Origin: an uncultured Prevotellaceae bacterium | GTDB lineage: Bacteria > Bacteroidota > Bacteroidia > Bacteroidales > Bacteroidaceae | Length of the DNA stretch: 64,000 nt | NCBI GenBank assembly: GCA_900317305.1 | Contig: ONGG01000002.1 | Coordinates: 1-64,000 of the forward strand | Reading direction: 5' to 3' | Program-made: the position numbers and the translations under genes | Shown here: in pieces, positions 32,538 through 40,285 of the stretch | How the letters are laid out: each line of letters starts with the position of its first letter | How positions within the stretch are numbered: position 1 is the first letter of the stretch | The notes under the pieces: generated by a model | The model's database searches: none | Seen by the model: the letters and a program-made list of their open reading frames with translations, nothing else | Told to the model about the DNA's origin: nothing

Positions 32538-33998
32538 TCATGCCTGTTGGCTGGCGAAGATCTCCTCGAGCACCTCGCGGTCGTCGAAGTGATGCTTCAC
32601 GCCTTCTATCTCTTGGTAGTCCTCATGTCCTTTGCCGGCCACGAGTATCACGTCGCCCTTCTTAGCCAGCATGCAGGCGGTGCGTATGGCCTCGCGGCGG
32701 TCGACGATGGTCAGCACCTTGTTCTTCTGCTGCGGGGTGAGGCCGGCCAGCATGTCGTCGATGATGGCCTGGGGGTCTTCGAACCGGGGGTTGTCGCTGG
32801 TGATGATCACCCGGTCGCTTTGGCGCACGGCTTCCTGTGCCATCAGTGGCCGCTTGCCCTTGTCGCGGTTGCCTCCGGCGCCACAGACCGTGATGACCTG
32901 TCCCTTGCCGTCGAGCACCTCGTGGATGGCATTGAGCACGTTCTCAAGGGCATCGGGGGTGTGGGCGTAGTCTACGATGGCGGTATATCCTTCGGGCGAG
33001 CTCACGGGCTGCAGACGGCCGCTCACGCTCTTCAGCGTACTCAGTACCACGAGGATGTCGTCGGGAGCCTTGCCCAGCATCAGGGCGGCACCATAGACGG
33101 CCAGCAGGTTGCTCACGTTGAACTTCCCGATGAACTGTACGCCCACCTCACGGCCGTCGACCTCGAGATACATGCCCTCGAAATGGCATTCTAGCAGCCG
33201 GGCCCTGAAGTCGGCCATACCCCGGGTGGAGTAGGTCTTCACGCGGGCCTTGGTGTTCTGCACCATCACCATCCCGTTCTTGTCGTCGGCATTGGTGATG
33301 GCGAAGGCGCTCTTCGGCAGACTGTCGAAGAAGGCTTTCTTCGCATCGCGGTAGTTCTCGAAGGTCTTGTGGTAGTCGAGATGGTCGCGGGTGAGGTTGG
33401 TGAAGATGCCTCCGGCGAAATGCAGGCCTCCGATGCGGTGCTGATGGATGGCGTGACTGCTGCACTCCATGAACACATACTCGCATCCTGCTGCCACCAT
33501 GCGCGCGAGCAACTTGTTGAGTTGTATGGGGTCGGGGGTGGTGTGGTCGGCGGCCACAGCCTCGCCGTCGATGTAGTTGCACACGGTGGAAAGGAGTCCG
33601 CACTTGTGGCCGAACTTTCTGAACATATTATATAATAAGGTGGCGATGGTGGTTTTTCCGTTGGTGCCAGTCACACCCACCAGTTTCAGTTGGCGTGAGG
33701 GGTTGCCGAAGAACAGGGTGGCTACCTTTCCCACCGTCTCCTCCGTCGAGGCCACCACCACATAGGTGACGCCTGTGGCCTGCTCGTCGGGCAACTGCTC
33801 GCACAGGATGGCAGCGGCTCCGGCGGCCACGGCCTTGCCGATGAACTGGTGGCCGTCTACCTGCGTGCCCTTGATGGCTACGAAGAGGTGGCCGTCGGCC
33901 ACTTGGCGTGAGTCGATGTCTACGCCGGCAATCTCGATGTCGGCATCGCCATATATGCCTATGGGCTTGATGTCTTTGATTAAATCCCTTAGTATCAT
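32538..33998 (-). CDS. murE: UDP-MurNAc-L-alanyl-D-glutamate--2,6-diaminopimelate ligase
   Basis: The product has 486 residues. The P-loop is [18 protein letters not shown] near residue 115, followed by [22 protein letters not shown]. The selectivity motif reads [11 protein letters not shown] near residue 403. DNPR is the signature of the meso-diaminopimelate-adding enzyme, in contrast with the lysine-adding type. The organism is therefore predicted to have mDAP-type peptidoglycan. MurF is not in this cluster, a common arrangement in Bacteroidota. Confidence 0.97.
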   Translation of the reverse strand: MILRDLIKDIKPIGIYGDADIEIAGVDIDSRQVADGHLFVAIKGTQVDGHQFIGKAVAAGAAAILCEQLPDEQATGVTYVVVASTEETVGKVATLFFGNPSRQLKLVGVTGTNGKTTIATLLYNMFRKFGHKCGLLSTVCNYIDGEAVAADHTTPDPIQLNKLLARMVAAGCEYVFMECSSHAIHQHRIGGLHFAGGIFTNLTRDHLDYHKTFENYRDAKKAFFDSLPKSAFAITNADDKNGMVMVQNTKARVKTYSTRGMADFRARLLECHFEGMYLEVDGREVGVQFIGKFNVSNLLAVYGAALMLGKAPDDILVVLSTLKSVSGRLQPVSSPEGYTAIVDYAHTPDALENVLNAIHEVLDGKGQVITVCGAGGNRDKGKRPLMAQEAVRQSDRVIITSDNPRFEDPQAIIDDMLAGLTPQQKNKVLTIVDRREAIRTACMLAKKGDVILVAGKGHEDYQEIEGVKHHFDDREVLEEIFASQQA

Positions 33999-34017
33999 AA
34001 TCGTATATGTTGTAGCT

Positions 34018-36168
34018 TTACTGATATTGCATGATCAGGGTGCACACTTGTCCGCGCACCACCTTGTCGCCCGGTGCCAGACTCTGGCTTTTCACCTTGC
34101 CGCGGCCCACAACCTTGGTCTTGATGCCGCGCCGCTCCATCAGGTAGATGGCATCGCGGGCACCCATCCCCTTCACGTTGGGCACTTTGTTGTCGGGGGT
34201 ACTCTCGTTTTGTGTCAGCACGTATTGGGTACCGCCAAGCGCCACTGAACCCCAGAACGACTGGCTGCCGCTGGTGTCGCCCCACTTGCGCTGGGTGTCG
34301 AATCCCAGGTGTCCGAGCACCATGCCGGCGGCTTTCAGGTCGCCGCCCATGACCTTGGGCTTGCGCTCCCGCAGGGTGTCGCGTGCGCTCGATACATCCA
34401 TGTTCAGGTTGTGTGCCATCACGCCCTCCGAAATGTTGTGGAACACCCATCCGCTCATCGTTCCGCCCGATGCGGGCAGTCCGGCTTTCTGCAGGCACAC
34501 GATGCAACTGTAACGGGGGTTGTCGGCGGGGAAGTAACCCACGAAACTCACGAGATAGTGCATCGTGCCCGACTTGTATCCCCCTCGTCCTTTCGAAATC
34601 TGTGCCGTGCCGGTCTTCCCCGCCACGGTAAACGACTCCGATTTAGCTTTCTTTCCGGTGCCGCGGGTCACCACCTTGCACAGCATGTCCTGCACCTTGG
34701 CCAGCGTGGTGGGCTTGCATATCTGGTGACGCAGCACCACGGGCGGATACTCGGCCACCACCTCGCCCTCTCGCAGCACACGGGTCACGAGGCGTGGCTT
34801 CATCATCTTGCCGTTGTTGGCGATGGCGTTGTAGAAGGTGAGCGTGGAGATGGGGGGCACTTGCGTCTCATAGCCGATGCTCATCCAGGGCAGGGTGGTA
34901 AGGCTCCAGTTGGTGTATTTGCCGTGTGAGTTCTTCTGGGGCTTGCGGATGCGGGGTGGGGTGGATCCCGTGATGGGCACGTGCAGGTCTTCGGCGATGC
35001 CGATGCGGTAGAGCCCCTCGACGTAGCGCTCGGGGTTGTCTTTGTAGAATTCGTCGATCACCTTGCTGATGCCGATGTTCGAACTCACCTGCATGGCTCT
35101 TCCTAGCGTGATGGTGCCATAGCCACCCGATGCACGGTTGTGGTCGTTCATCTGCGCTCCGTGCATCATCATCTGCCCGTTTCCGGTGTTCACCCTGTAC
35201 GAGGTGTCGACCACCCCGTCGTCGAGGGCCACCATCACCGAGGCCGTCTTGAACACCGACCCAGGCTCGAGCAGGTCGGATACGGCATGGTTCCTGCGCT
35301 CACGGTATTGTCCGTCACCGCATTTCTCCAGGTTGACGATGGCTTTCACGTCGCCCGTGGCCACTTCCATCACAATGGCCACGCCCACGTCGCCATTGAT
35401 GAGTTTCAGCTCCTCCTCCACGGCTTTCTCGGCAATGTCTTGCATCTGCACGTTGATGGTGGTCTGAATGTCGTCGCCATCGGTGGGTGGCACGTCAATG
35501 AAACTCAGGTATCTGTTCATCACCTTCCGCTTGTGGGTGATGCCAGGTTGTCCGCGGAGGATGGAGTCGAACGCCAGTTCGAGTCCGAAGCGGGCGGTGT
35601 CCTTGGCGCCATACATATCGCCCACGGTTCGCATGGCCAGTGTGCCAAAAGGCCGGCGGCGCGCATTGTTCTCCTCATAGTGGAACCCGCCGCGCAACTT
35701 GGGCATGTTGAAAATAGGGAGTTGCTTCACCTTTACGAAGGTGTTGTAGTCTACACGCTTGGGCCAGATGGGCCAGTTTTGGCTCATCTTCTGGTGTCCC
35801 TTCTCCAGGTCGGCCTTGAATTCCTCTACCGATTTCTCCGGGAAAATCTCATGGAGCCCCATGCAGATACTGTCTACCTTCTCGCGCCAAAGCGAGTCCT
35901 TCTTCTCTCCACCCACCTTGAAGTCCATGAACATCTTGTATTCGGGCAGCGAACTGGCCATCAGCTCGCCCTGGTCGCTGAAGATGTTTCCACGGTTGGG
36001 CTTCACTACCAGACTGTCGGGCTTCTGTTTCTTGGCCACGTCCATCCAGTAGTCGTGCTTGGCTGTCATGATATAGAATGCCTTGACAAGCACCAGCACG
36101 CCAACAATCGTCATCAGAATGGCGATGAACGAATATCGTGAGATGATATTTTTATTGGATTTGCTCAT
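34018..36168 (-). CDS. ftsI: septal class B penicillin-binding protein FtsI (PBP3) with PASTA domain
   Basis: The product has 716 residues, with one N-terminal membrane helix (about 12-33) and a dimerisation/pedestal region. The transpeptidase domain has the nucleophile in [14 protein letters not shown] near residue 302, the second motif SSN near 363 and the third motif KTGTAQ near 518. The last 60 residues form a single PASTA repeat ([20 protein letters not shown]). E. coli FtsI lacks PASTA, whereas many Bacteroidota septal PBPs have one. It cross-links septal peptidoglycan with FtsW. Its start is 6 nt after the ftsL-like stop. Confidence 0.96.
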   Translation of the reverse strand: MSKSNKNIISRYSFIAILMTIVGVLVLVKAFYIMTAKHDYWMDVAKKQKPDSLVVKPNRGNIFSDQGELMASSLPEYKMFMDFKVGGEKKDSLWREKVDSICMGLHEIFPEKSVEEFKADLEKGHQKMSQNWPIWPKRVDYNTFVKVKQLPIFNMPKLRGGFHYEENNARRRPFGTLAMRTVGDMYGAKDTARFGLELAFDSILRGQPGITHKRKVMNRYLSFIDVPPTDGDDIQTTINVQMQDIAEKAVEEELKLINGDVGVAIVMEVATGDVKAIVNLEKCGDGQYRERRNHAVSDLLEPGSVFKTASVMVALDDGVVDTSYRVNTGNGQMMMHGAQMNDHNRASGGYGTITLGRAMQVSSNIGISKVIDEFYKDNPERYVEGLYRIGIAEDLHVPITGSTPPRIRKPQKNSHGKYTNWSLTTLPWMSIGYETQVPPISTLTFYNAIANNGKMMKPRLVTRVLREGEVVAEYPPVVLRHQICKPTTLAKVQDMLCKVVTRGTGKKAKSESFTVAGKTGTAQISKGRGGYKSGTMHYLVSFVGYFPADNPRYSCIVCLQKAGLPASGGTMSGWVFHNISEGVMAHNLNMDVSSARDTLRERKPKVMGGDLKAAGMVLGHLGFDTQRKWGDTSGSQSFWGSVALGGTQYVLTQNESTPDNKVPNVKGMGARDAIYLMERRGIKTKVVGRGKVKSQSLAPGDKVVRGQVCTLIMQYQ

Positions 36169-36174
36169 GGATGG

Positions 36175-36678
36175 TTATTGCTGTGTCAGGATGATGTATG
36201 GTGGTTGGTCGGCGGGGTGGATGGTGCTGTCGTTGTTGGCGCGCAGCATGTCCACCACATGGCTCTCACGGCATCTCTCGGTGAGGATGCTCGAGAGCGA
36301 CAGCGTCTTGTATTTCGAGGTCTTAAGCGTCTGGGTGAGCTTGTCGATCTCTATCTGCTGTTTCTGGCAACTGTATCGGTTGGAAATATAGAACACGGCA
36401 AAAAGCGTGATGAGCAGAAACAGCCACACCTGCCTGCGGATGGCTTGGGCATTGAGAATGTCGCCACCAAGAATGGTGCGCAGGGAGAACGTGGAAGAGT
36501 AGGGTTGCTCATCTTCGCGTGCATTTTCCTTGATCACCTCTTTCAGGCTAGGGTGGACTTGTTCCGGCTCTCTGTCTTGGGCTTGCTCGTCGTCGTTGGT
36601 CGGACCTTCTTCATCATAGGTCTCAATCATTGTTTCCATTTCCTCTTGTGGGTCGATGTTTTCCTCTTTATTCTTCAT
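36175..36678 (-). CDS. ftsL: FtsL-like division protein
   Basis: The product has 167 residues. A long acidic cytoplasmic part (1-80) precedes one membrane helix (83-100) and a short periplasmic segment with coiled-coil-like heptads (CQKQQIEIDKLTQTLKTSKYKTLSLSS, positions 104-130). E. coli FtsL has the same topology but is shorter on the cytoplasmic side. Sequence conservation of FtsL is poor, so the call depends on topology and on position between rsmH and ftsI. It would bridge FtsQ to the FtsW/FtsI synthase. Confidence 0.8.
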   Translation of the reverse strand: MKNKEENIDPQEEMETMIETYDEEGPTNDDEQAQDREPEQVHPSLKEVIKENAREDEQPYSSTFSLRTILGGDILNAQAIRRQVWLFLLITLFAVFYISNRYSCQKQQIEIDKLTQTLKTSKYKTLSLSSILTERCRESHVVDMLRANNDSTIHPADQPPYIILTQQ

Positions 36679-36732
36679 TTCCTCTCAATTCTTTTTTTCC
36701 TCTCAGTTCTTTCGCCTCACGGTTGTCTGAGC

Positions 36733-37638
36733 TTATTTCTTCTCTGCGATTCTCAGTTTCGCACTTCTGCTTCTCGGATTGTCGCGCTGCTCTTCGGGGC
36801 TGGCTACAATCACTTTGTTGCTTATCAGGTTGAAGGGGGTTGCCACGCGGCCGAAGAAGTCTTGCTCTATCGTGCCGCCTACATTGCCGCTCTTCATGAT
36901 GTTCTTCACCAAGCGGTCTTCCAGGCTGTGGTAGGTGATGACCACCAGCCGGCCGCCATGGCCTATCAGTTGGGTGGCGGCTGAGAGCATCTCCTTCAGG
37001 GCCTCCATCTCTTGGTTCACCTCGATACGCAGCGCCTGGAAGAGTTTGGTCACCTCTTTCTTCTCCCGTTCTCGGGGGAATAGGCGTGAGGCCATGTCTG
37101 CCAGTTGGCGTGTGGTGAGGATGGGCTGCTCGCTCCGCGCCTTCACGATGGCCGAGGCCACCCGCCGCGCGTTCTTCAGTTCGCCATACAGGTAGAAGAT
37201 GTCGGAGAGTTGCTTCTCGCTGTAGTTGTTCACCACGTCGGCGGCAGTGGTGCGTGCCCGCTTGTTCATCCGCATGTCGAGTGGAGAGTCGAACCTGAAC
37301 GAGAAACCGCGGCTCTCGTCGTCGAAGTGATGGCTCGATACCCCAAGGTCGGCAAGCAGTCCGTCGATGTGGTCCACGCTATAGTAGCGCATCCAGTTGG
37401 CCAGGTAGCGGAAGTTGCTCCTCACAAAGCAAAACCGCCCGTCGGCGGGGATATTGCGCTCGCTGTCGGCATCCTGGTCGAAACCGTAGAGGCGTCCGTC
37501 TGGTCCCAGCGACTCAAGGATCCTCCGGCTGTGGCCTCCGCCTCCGAATGTCACGTCGACATAGGTGCCGCCGGGCCGGATGTCAAGACCGGTGATGCTC
37601 TCCTCGAGCAATACGGGCACATGGTAGGTCTCTTCCAT
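36733..37638 (-). CDS. rsmH: 16S rRNA (cytosine-1402-N4)-methyltransferase RsmH
   Basis: The product has 301 residues. It has the methyltransferase motif I YVDVTFGGGGHSRRILESLG, the characteristic MraW segments GLLADLGVSSHHFDDESRGFSFR and LDMRMNKR, and the C-terminal ITYHSLEDRLVKN. It methylates C1402 in the ribosomal P site with RsmI. It overlaps mraZ by one base in a TGATG junction (37636-37640), which indicates translational coupling. Confidence 0.97.
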   Translation of the reverse strand: MEETYHVPVLLEESITGLDIRPGGTYVDVTFGGGGHSRRILESLGPDGRLYGFDQDADSERNIPADGRFCFVRSNFRYLANWMRYYSVDHIDGLLADLGVSSHHFDDESRGFSFRFDSPLDMRMNKRARTTAADVVNNYSEKQLSDIFYLYGELKNARRVASAIVKARSEQPILTTRQLADMASRLFPREREKKEVTKLFQALRIEVNQEMEALKEMLSAATQLIGHGGRLVVITYHSLEDRLVKNIMKSGNVGGTIEQDFFGRVATPFNLISNKVIVASPEEQRDNPRSRSAKLRIAEKK

Positions 37639-38108
37639 CAGCAGTCCTCCGCCTTGTCGCCTTCAGACTGGCGCATCAGTGCCTCGAGGGCTTGTCTGAA
37701 CTCTTCCTGAGCCACAAATGGCTCCTGGGTTTGCTCACTGCTCCACACCTCAATGTAGTCGCCCATCCCGATGAAGCGGATGCCCTGGCCTATGCCAGCT
37801 ATCTCGAGCAGGCGCCGGGGTATCAGAATGCGGCCGCCACTGTCGGGGTATACCATCTCCACGTCGGAGAGAAATTGGCGGTAAACCTGCATGTGGCGTG
37901 GATTCCAGGAGTCGATGCGCGACCTCACGCTGTCCATCAGCGCATTCCATGCCTCCTCTGGATAGAGAGTGAGGCAGGGCTGGTAGACGTCGCGGCGAAG
38001 CACGAGGCAGGTGTCCCCGCCCACTTGCAGTACCTTCCTGAATGCCGCAGGCAGAAACACTCTTCCTTTCGAGTCGATACGGGCTTCTATGTTGCCTAAC
38101 AATCGCAT
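37638..38108 (-). CDS. mraZ: transcriptional regulator MraZ
   Basis: The product has 156 residues with two AbrB-like swapped-hairpin repeats, each with the conserved DxxxR motif (IDSKGRVFLPAAFRK near residue 12 and PDSGGRILIPRRLLEIAG near 92). MraZ oligomerises into a ring and binds short TGGGN repeats in front of the dcw operon. Exactly such an array is present 43-67 bp upstream of this start codon. It is the first gene of the cluster, so it probably represses its own operon. Confidence 0.95.
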   Translation of the reverse strand: MRLLGNIEARIDSKGRVFLPAAFRKVLQVGGDTCLVLRRDVYQPCLTLYPEEAWNALMDSVRSRIDSWNPRHMQVYRQFLSDVEMVYPDSGGRILIPRRLLEIAGIGQGIRFIGMGDYIEVWSSEQTQEPFVAQEEFRQALEALMRQSEGDKAEDC

Positions 38109-38133
38109 GGGGTCGTTTTCTTCTTTTCGGGTC

Positions 38134-38141
38134 CAAAATTA
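38134..38141 (-). promoter_or_regulatory. -7 element of the mraZ/dcw promoter
   Basis: TAATTTTG on the minus strand lies 26 nt upstream of the mraZ start codon. The expected -33 position (about 38161-38165) is occupied by the central TGGGG of the operator array and has no TTTG. The promoter may therefore be intrinsically weak or need an activator. Confidence 0.55.
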
Positions 38142-38150
38142 CATATTTTT

Positions 38151-38175
38151 CCCCACAATCCCCCACTTTTCCCCA
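38151..38175 (-). promoter_or_regulatory. MraZ operator array (three TGGGG repeats, 10-bp period)
   Basis: On the minus strand TGGGG occurs at 38171-38175, 38161-38165 and 38151-38155, separated by exactly 5 nt each. This equals the known MraZ recognition pattern of TGGGN repeats with 5-nt spacers. The array lies immediately upstream of the -7 element, where bound MraZ would block RNA polymerase. The remainder of 38176-38364 is AT-rich with no other clear site. Confidence 0.8.
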
Positions 38176-38364
38176 CATATTTTTAAAAAAAGTTTTTCCA
38201 ATCATTTTTTCGTTTTGCTGAGAACGGATAGACAGGTGTCATCTCTTGAAATAAAAGAGTGGCAAAATGTCGGTTTTCTTTCCCCTAATCGATGGTTTTA
38301 TTTGATTTTTTTGAATTTCACAACATTTTTCTTTGAAAAAGGGTGTTTTTTGAAAAAGTTGAGT

Positions 38365-38372
38365 TATTTTTG
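38365..38372 (+). promoter_or_regulatory. -7 element of the acyltransferase pair
   Basis: TATTTTTG is 25 nt upstream of the start codon at 38398. The -33 position shows no TTTG, so only the -7 half is supported. Confidence 0.4.
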
Positions 38373-38397
38373 CATATCATTTGAGCATGGTAACCCA

Positions 38398-39225
38398 ATG
38401 GCCGAAATATCAGAGAAAACCATAGATTTAGACTTGATCCTTGATAGCAAAATGGGAGCGAAGGCACGTATGGTGCCCTCGTTCGTTAGGAAATGGCTCA
38501 AGAACATCGTCCATCAGGACGAGGTGAACAAGTTTCTTTGGGAGAGCCGCGACAAGACTGGCGTGGAATGGCTGGAGGAGTGCGTGAGGTATCTCGACAT
38601 GACCCTTGTGATAGAAGGCAAGGAGAACCTGCCACCCAAAGACGACGGTCGCCTCTATACCTTTGTGAGCAACCACCCGCTGGGCGGACAGGACGGGGTG
38701 GCCCTGGGGGCTATCATCGGCCGCCACTACGACGGGCGCTTCCGCTATCTGGTCAACGACCTGCTGATGAACCTCCCCGGACTGGCTCCGCTCTGCATCC
38801 CCATCAACAAGACGGGCAACCAGAGCCGCAATTTCCCGGCCATGGTGAAGGCCGGATTTGCCAGCGACAACCATATGCTGATGTTCCCAGCCGGCCTGTG
38901 CTCGCGCAAGATCAATGGCGTGATACACGACCTCGAGTGGAAGAAGACCTTTATCACCAAGAGCGTGGAGACGCAGCGCGACGTGGTGCCCATTCATTTC
39001 AGTGGCCGAAACTCCGACCGTTTCTACCGCATCGCCAACATATGCAAGCGCCTCGGACTGAAGGTCAATGTGGCCATGCTCTACCTCGTCGACGAGATGT
39101 ACAAGAACGTCCACAAGACTTTCAAGGTGAGTATCGGAAAACCCATCAAGTGGCAGACGTTCGACAAGTCGAGGACCCCAGCCCAATGGGCACAATACGT
39201 GCAAGACGAGGTCTACAAACTCTAA
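38398..39225 (+). CDS. glsA: PlsC-type acyltransferase, GlsA-like (glycine lipid O-acyltransferase)
   Basis: The product has 275 residues from the ATG at 38398. Lysophospholipid-acyltransferase motifs are SNHPLGGQDG near residue 88 (an HX5D variant of the HX4D catalytic box), an arginine block GNQSRNFPA, and FPAGLCSRK near 162, which replaces FPEGTRS. In Bacteroides thetaiotaomicron the glsB/glsA pair makes N-acyl-3-acyloxy-glycine lipids. This product, followed 30 nt later by a GlsB-like gene, fits GlsA, which would add the second acyl chain. A general glycerolipid acyltransferase role is the alternative. Confidence 0.75.
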   Translation: MAEISEKTIDLDLILDSKMGAKARMVPSFVRKWLKNIVHQDEVNKFLWESRDKTGVEWLEECVRYLDMTLVIEGKENLPPKDDGRLYTFVSNHPLGGQDGVALGAIIGRHYDGRFRYLVNDLLMNLPGLAPLCIPINKTGNQSRNFPAMVKAGFASDNHMLMFPAGLCSRKINGVIHDLEWKKTFITKSVETQRDVVPIHFSGRNSDRFYRIANICKRLGLKVNVAMLYLVDEMYKNVHKTFKVSIGKPIKWQTFDKSRTPAQWAQYVQDEVYKL

Positions 39226-39255
39226 AAACCATCTATCGATCTAATCCTATTCCCC

Positions 39256-40260
39256 ATGGAACAACCTATCATACCACCTGTAGACAAAGAACTGTTGCTC
39301 AGCGAACTCACCCCCGACAAATGTCTGAGGACGACCAACAAGAGCCACAACCAGATTTTCATCGTCGACATCCACGACTCGCCCAACGTGGTGAGGGAGA
39401 TAGGACGCCAGCGCGAGGAGGTGTTCAGGGCTGCTGGTGGCGGAACGGGAAAGGAACTCGACCTCGATGAGTTCGACCTTATGGACAACTGCTACAAGCA
39501 ACTCCTTGTGTGGAATCCGGAGGAACAGGAGATCATTGCGGGTTACCGCTACAAATTGGGCAACGAAGTGGACTTCGACAAGAACGGACAGCCTATCCTG
39601 GCTACCAGCCATATGTTCCGCTTCTCCGAGAAATTCATCAAGGAATATCTTCCACAGACCATCGAACTGGCGCGCTCCTATGTCACCATCCCCTATCAGA
39701 GCAGCAAGCGCGGGGCCAAGAGCCTCTTCGCCCTCGACAACCTCTGGGACGGACTGGGAGCTCTCACCGTCATCATGCCCGACGTGAAGTATTTCTTTGG
39801 CAAGATGACGATGTATCCCTCGTATGTGAGGAAAGGGCGCGACATGATTCTCTATTTCCTCAACAAGCATTTCGGCGACAAGGAGAACCTCATCATCCCC
39901 ATGAACCCGCTGAAACTGGAGTCCGACCCCAACGAACTGGCCTCCATCCTCTGCGAGGACTCACTGCGCGACGACTACCGCATCCTCAATACCGAGATAC
40001 GCAAACTGGGTATCAATATCCCACCGCTTGTCAACGCTTATATGGGTCTGAGCCCCACGATGAGAATGTTTGGCACCGCCATCAACGATGGCTTCGGCGA
40101 TGTGGAGGAGACAGGCATCCTCATTGCCATCGACGAAATCCTGGAGGAGAAGCGTATCCGCCACATCGACACTTATATCGCCGAGCATCCTGAGGTGATG
40201 AACATGCCTACGGGCGATGTGGGAAAGATCATCTCCAGCCATCTCGCTCCCACAGAGTGA
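39256..40260 (+). CDS. glsB: GNAT-type N-acyltransferase, GlsB-like (glycine lipid synthesis)
   Basis: The product has 334 residues of the OlsB/hemolysin-like GNAT family, which transfers 3-hydroxyacyl groups to an amino acid. The core reads REIGRQREEVFRAAGGGTGKELDLDEFD, then YRYKLGNEVD and ELARSYVTIPYQ, and ends with VNAYMGLSPTMRMFG and GDVEETGILIAID. In Bacteroides, GlsB acylates glycine to give the monoacyl glycine lipid that GlsA completes. Products include the flavolipin/lipid 654-type glycylserine lipids. Gene order and 30-nt spacing after the glsA-like gene suggest one operon. Confidence 0.78.
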   Translation: MEQPIIPPVDKELLLSELTPDKCLRTTNKSHNQIFIVDIHDSPNVVREIGRQREEVFRAAGGGTGKELDLDEFDLMDNCYKQLLVWNPEEQEIIAGYRYKLGNEVDFDKNGQPILATSHMFRFSEKFIKEYLPQTIELARSYVTIPYQSSKRGAKSLFALDNLWDGLGALTVIMPDVKYFFGKMTMYPSYVRKGRDMILYFLNKHFGDKENLIIPMNPLKLESDPNELASILCEDSLRDDYRILNTEIRKLGINIPPLVNAYMGLSPTMRMFGTAINDGFGDVEETGILIAIDEILEEKRIRHIDTYIAEHPEVMNMPTGDVGKIISSHLAPTE

Positions 40261-40285
40261 GTTGCCAACCCCAAACTTCCTTTTC

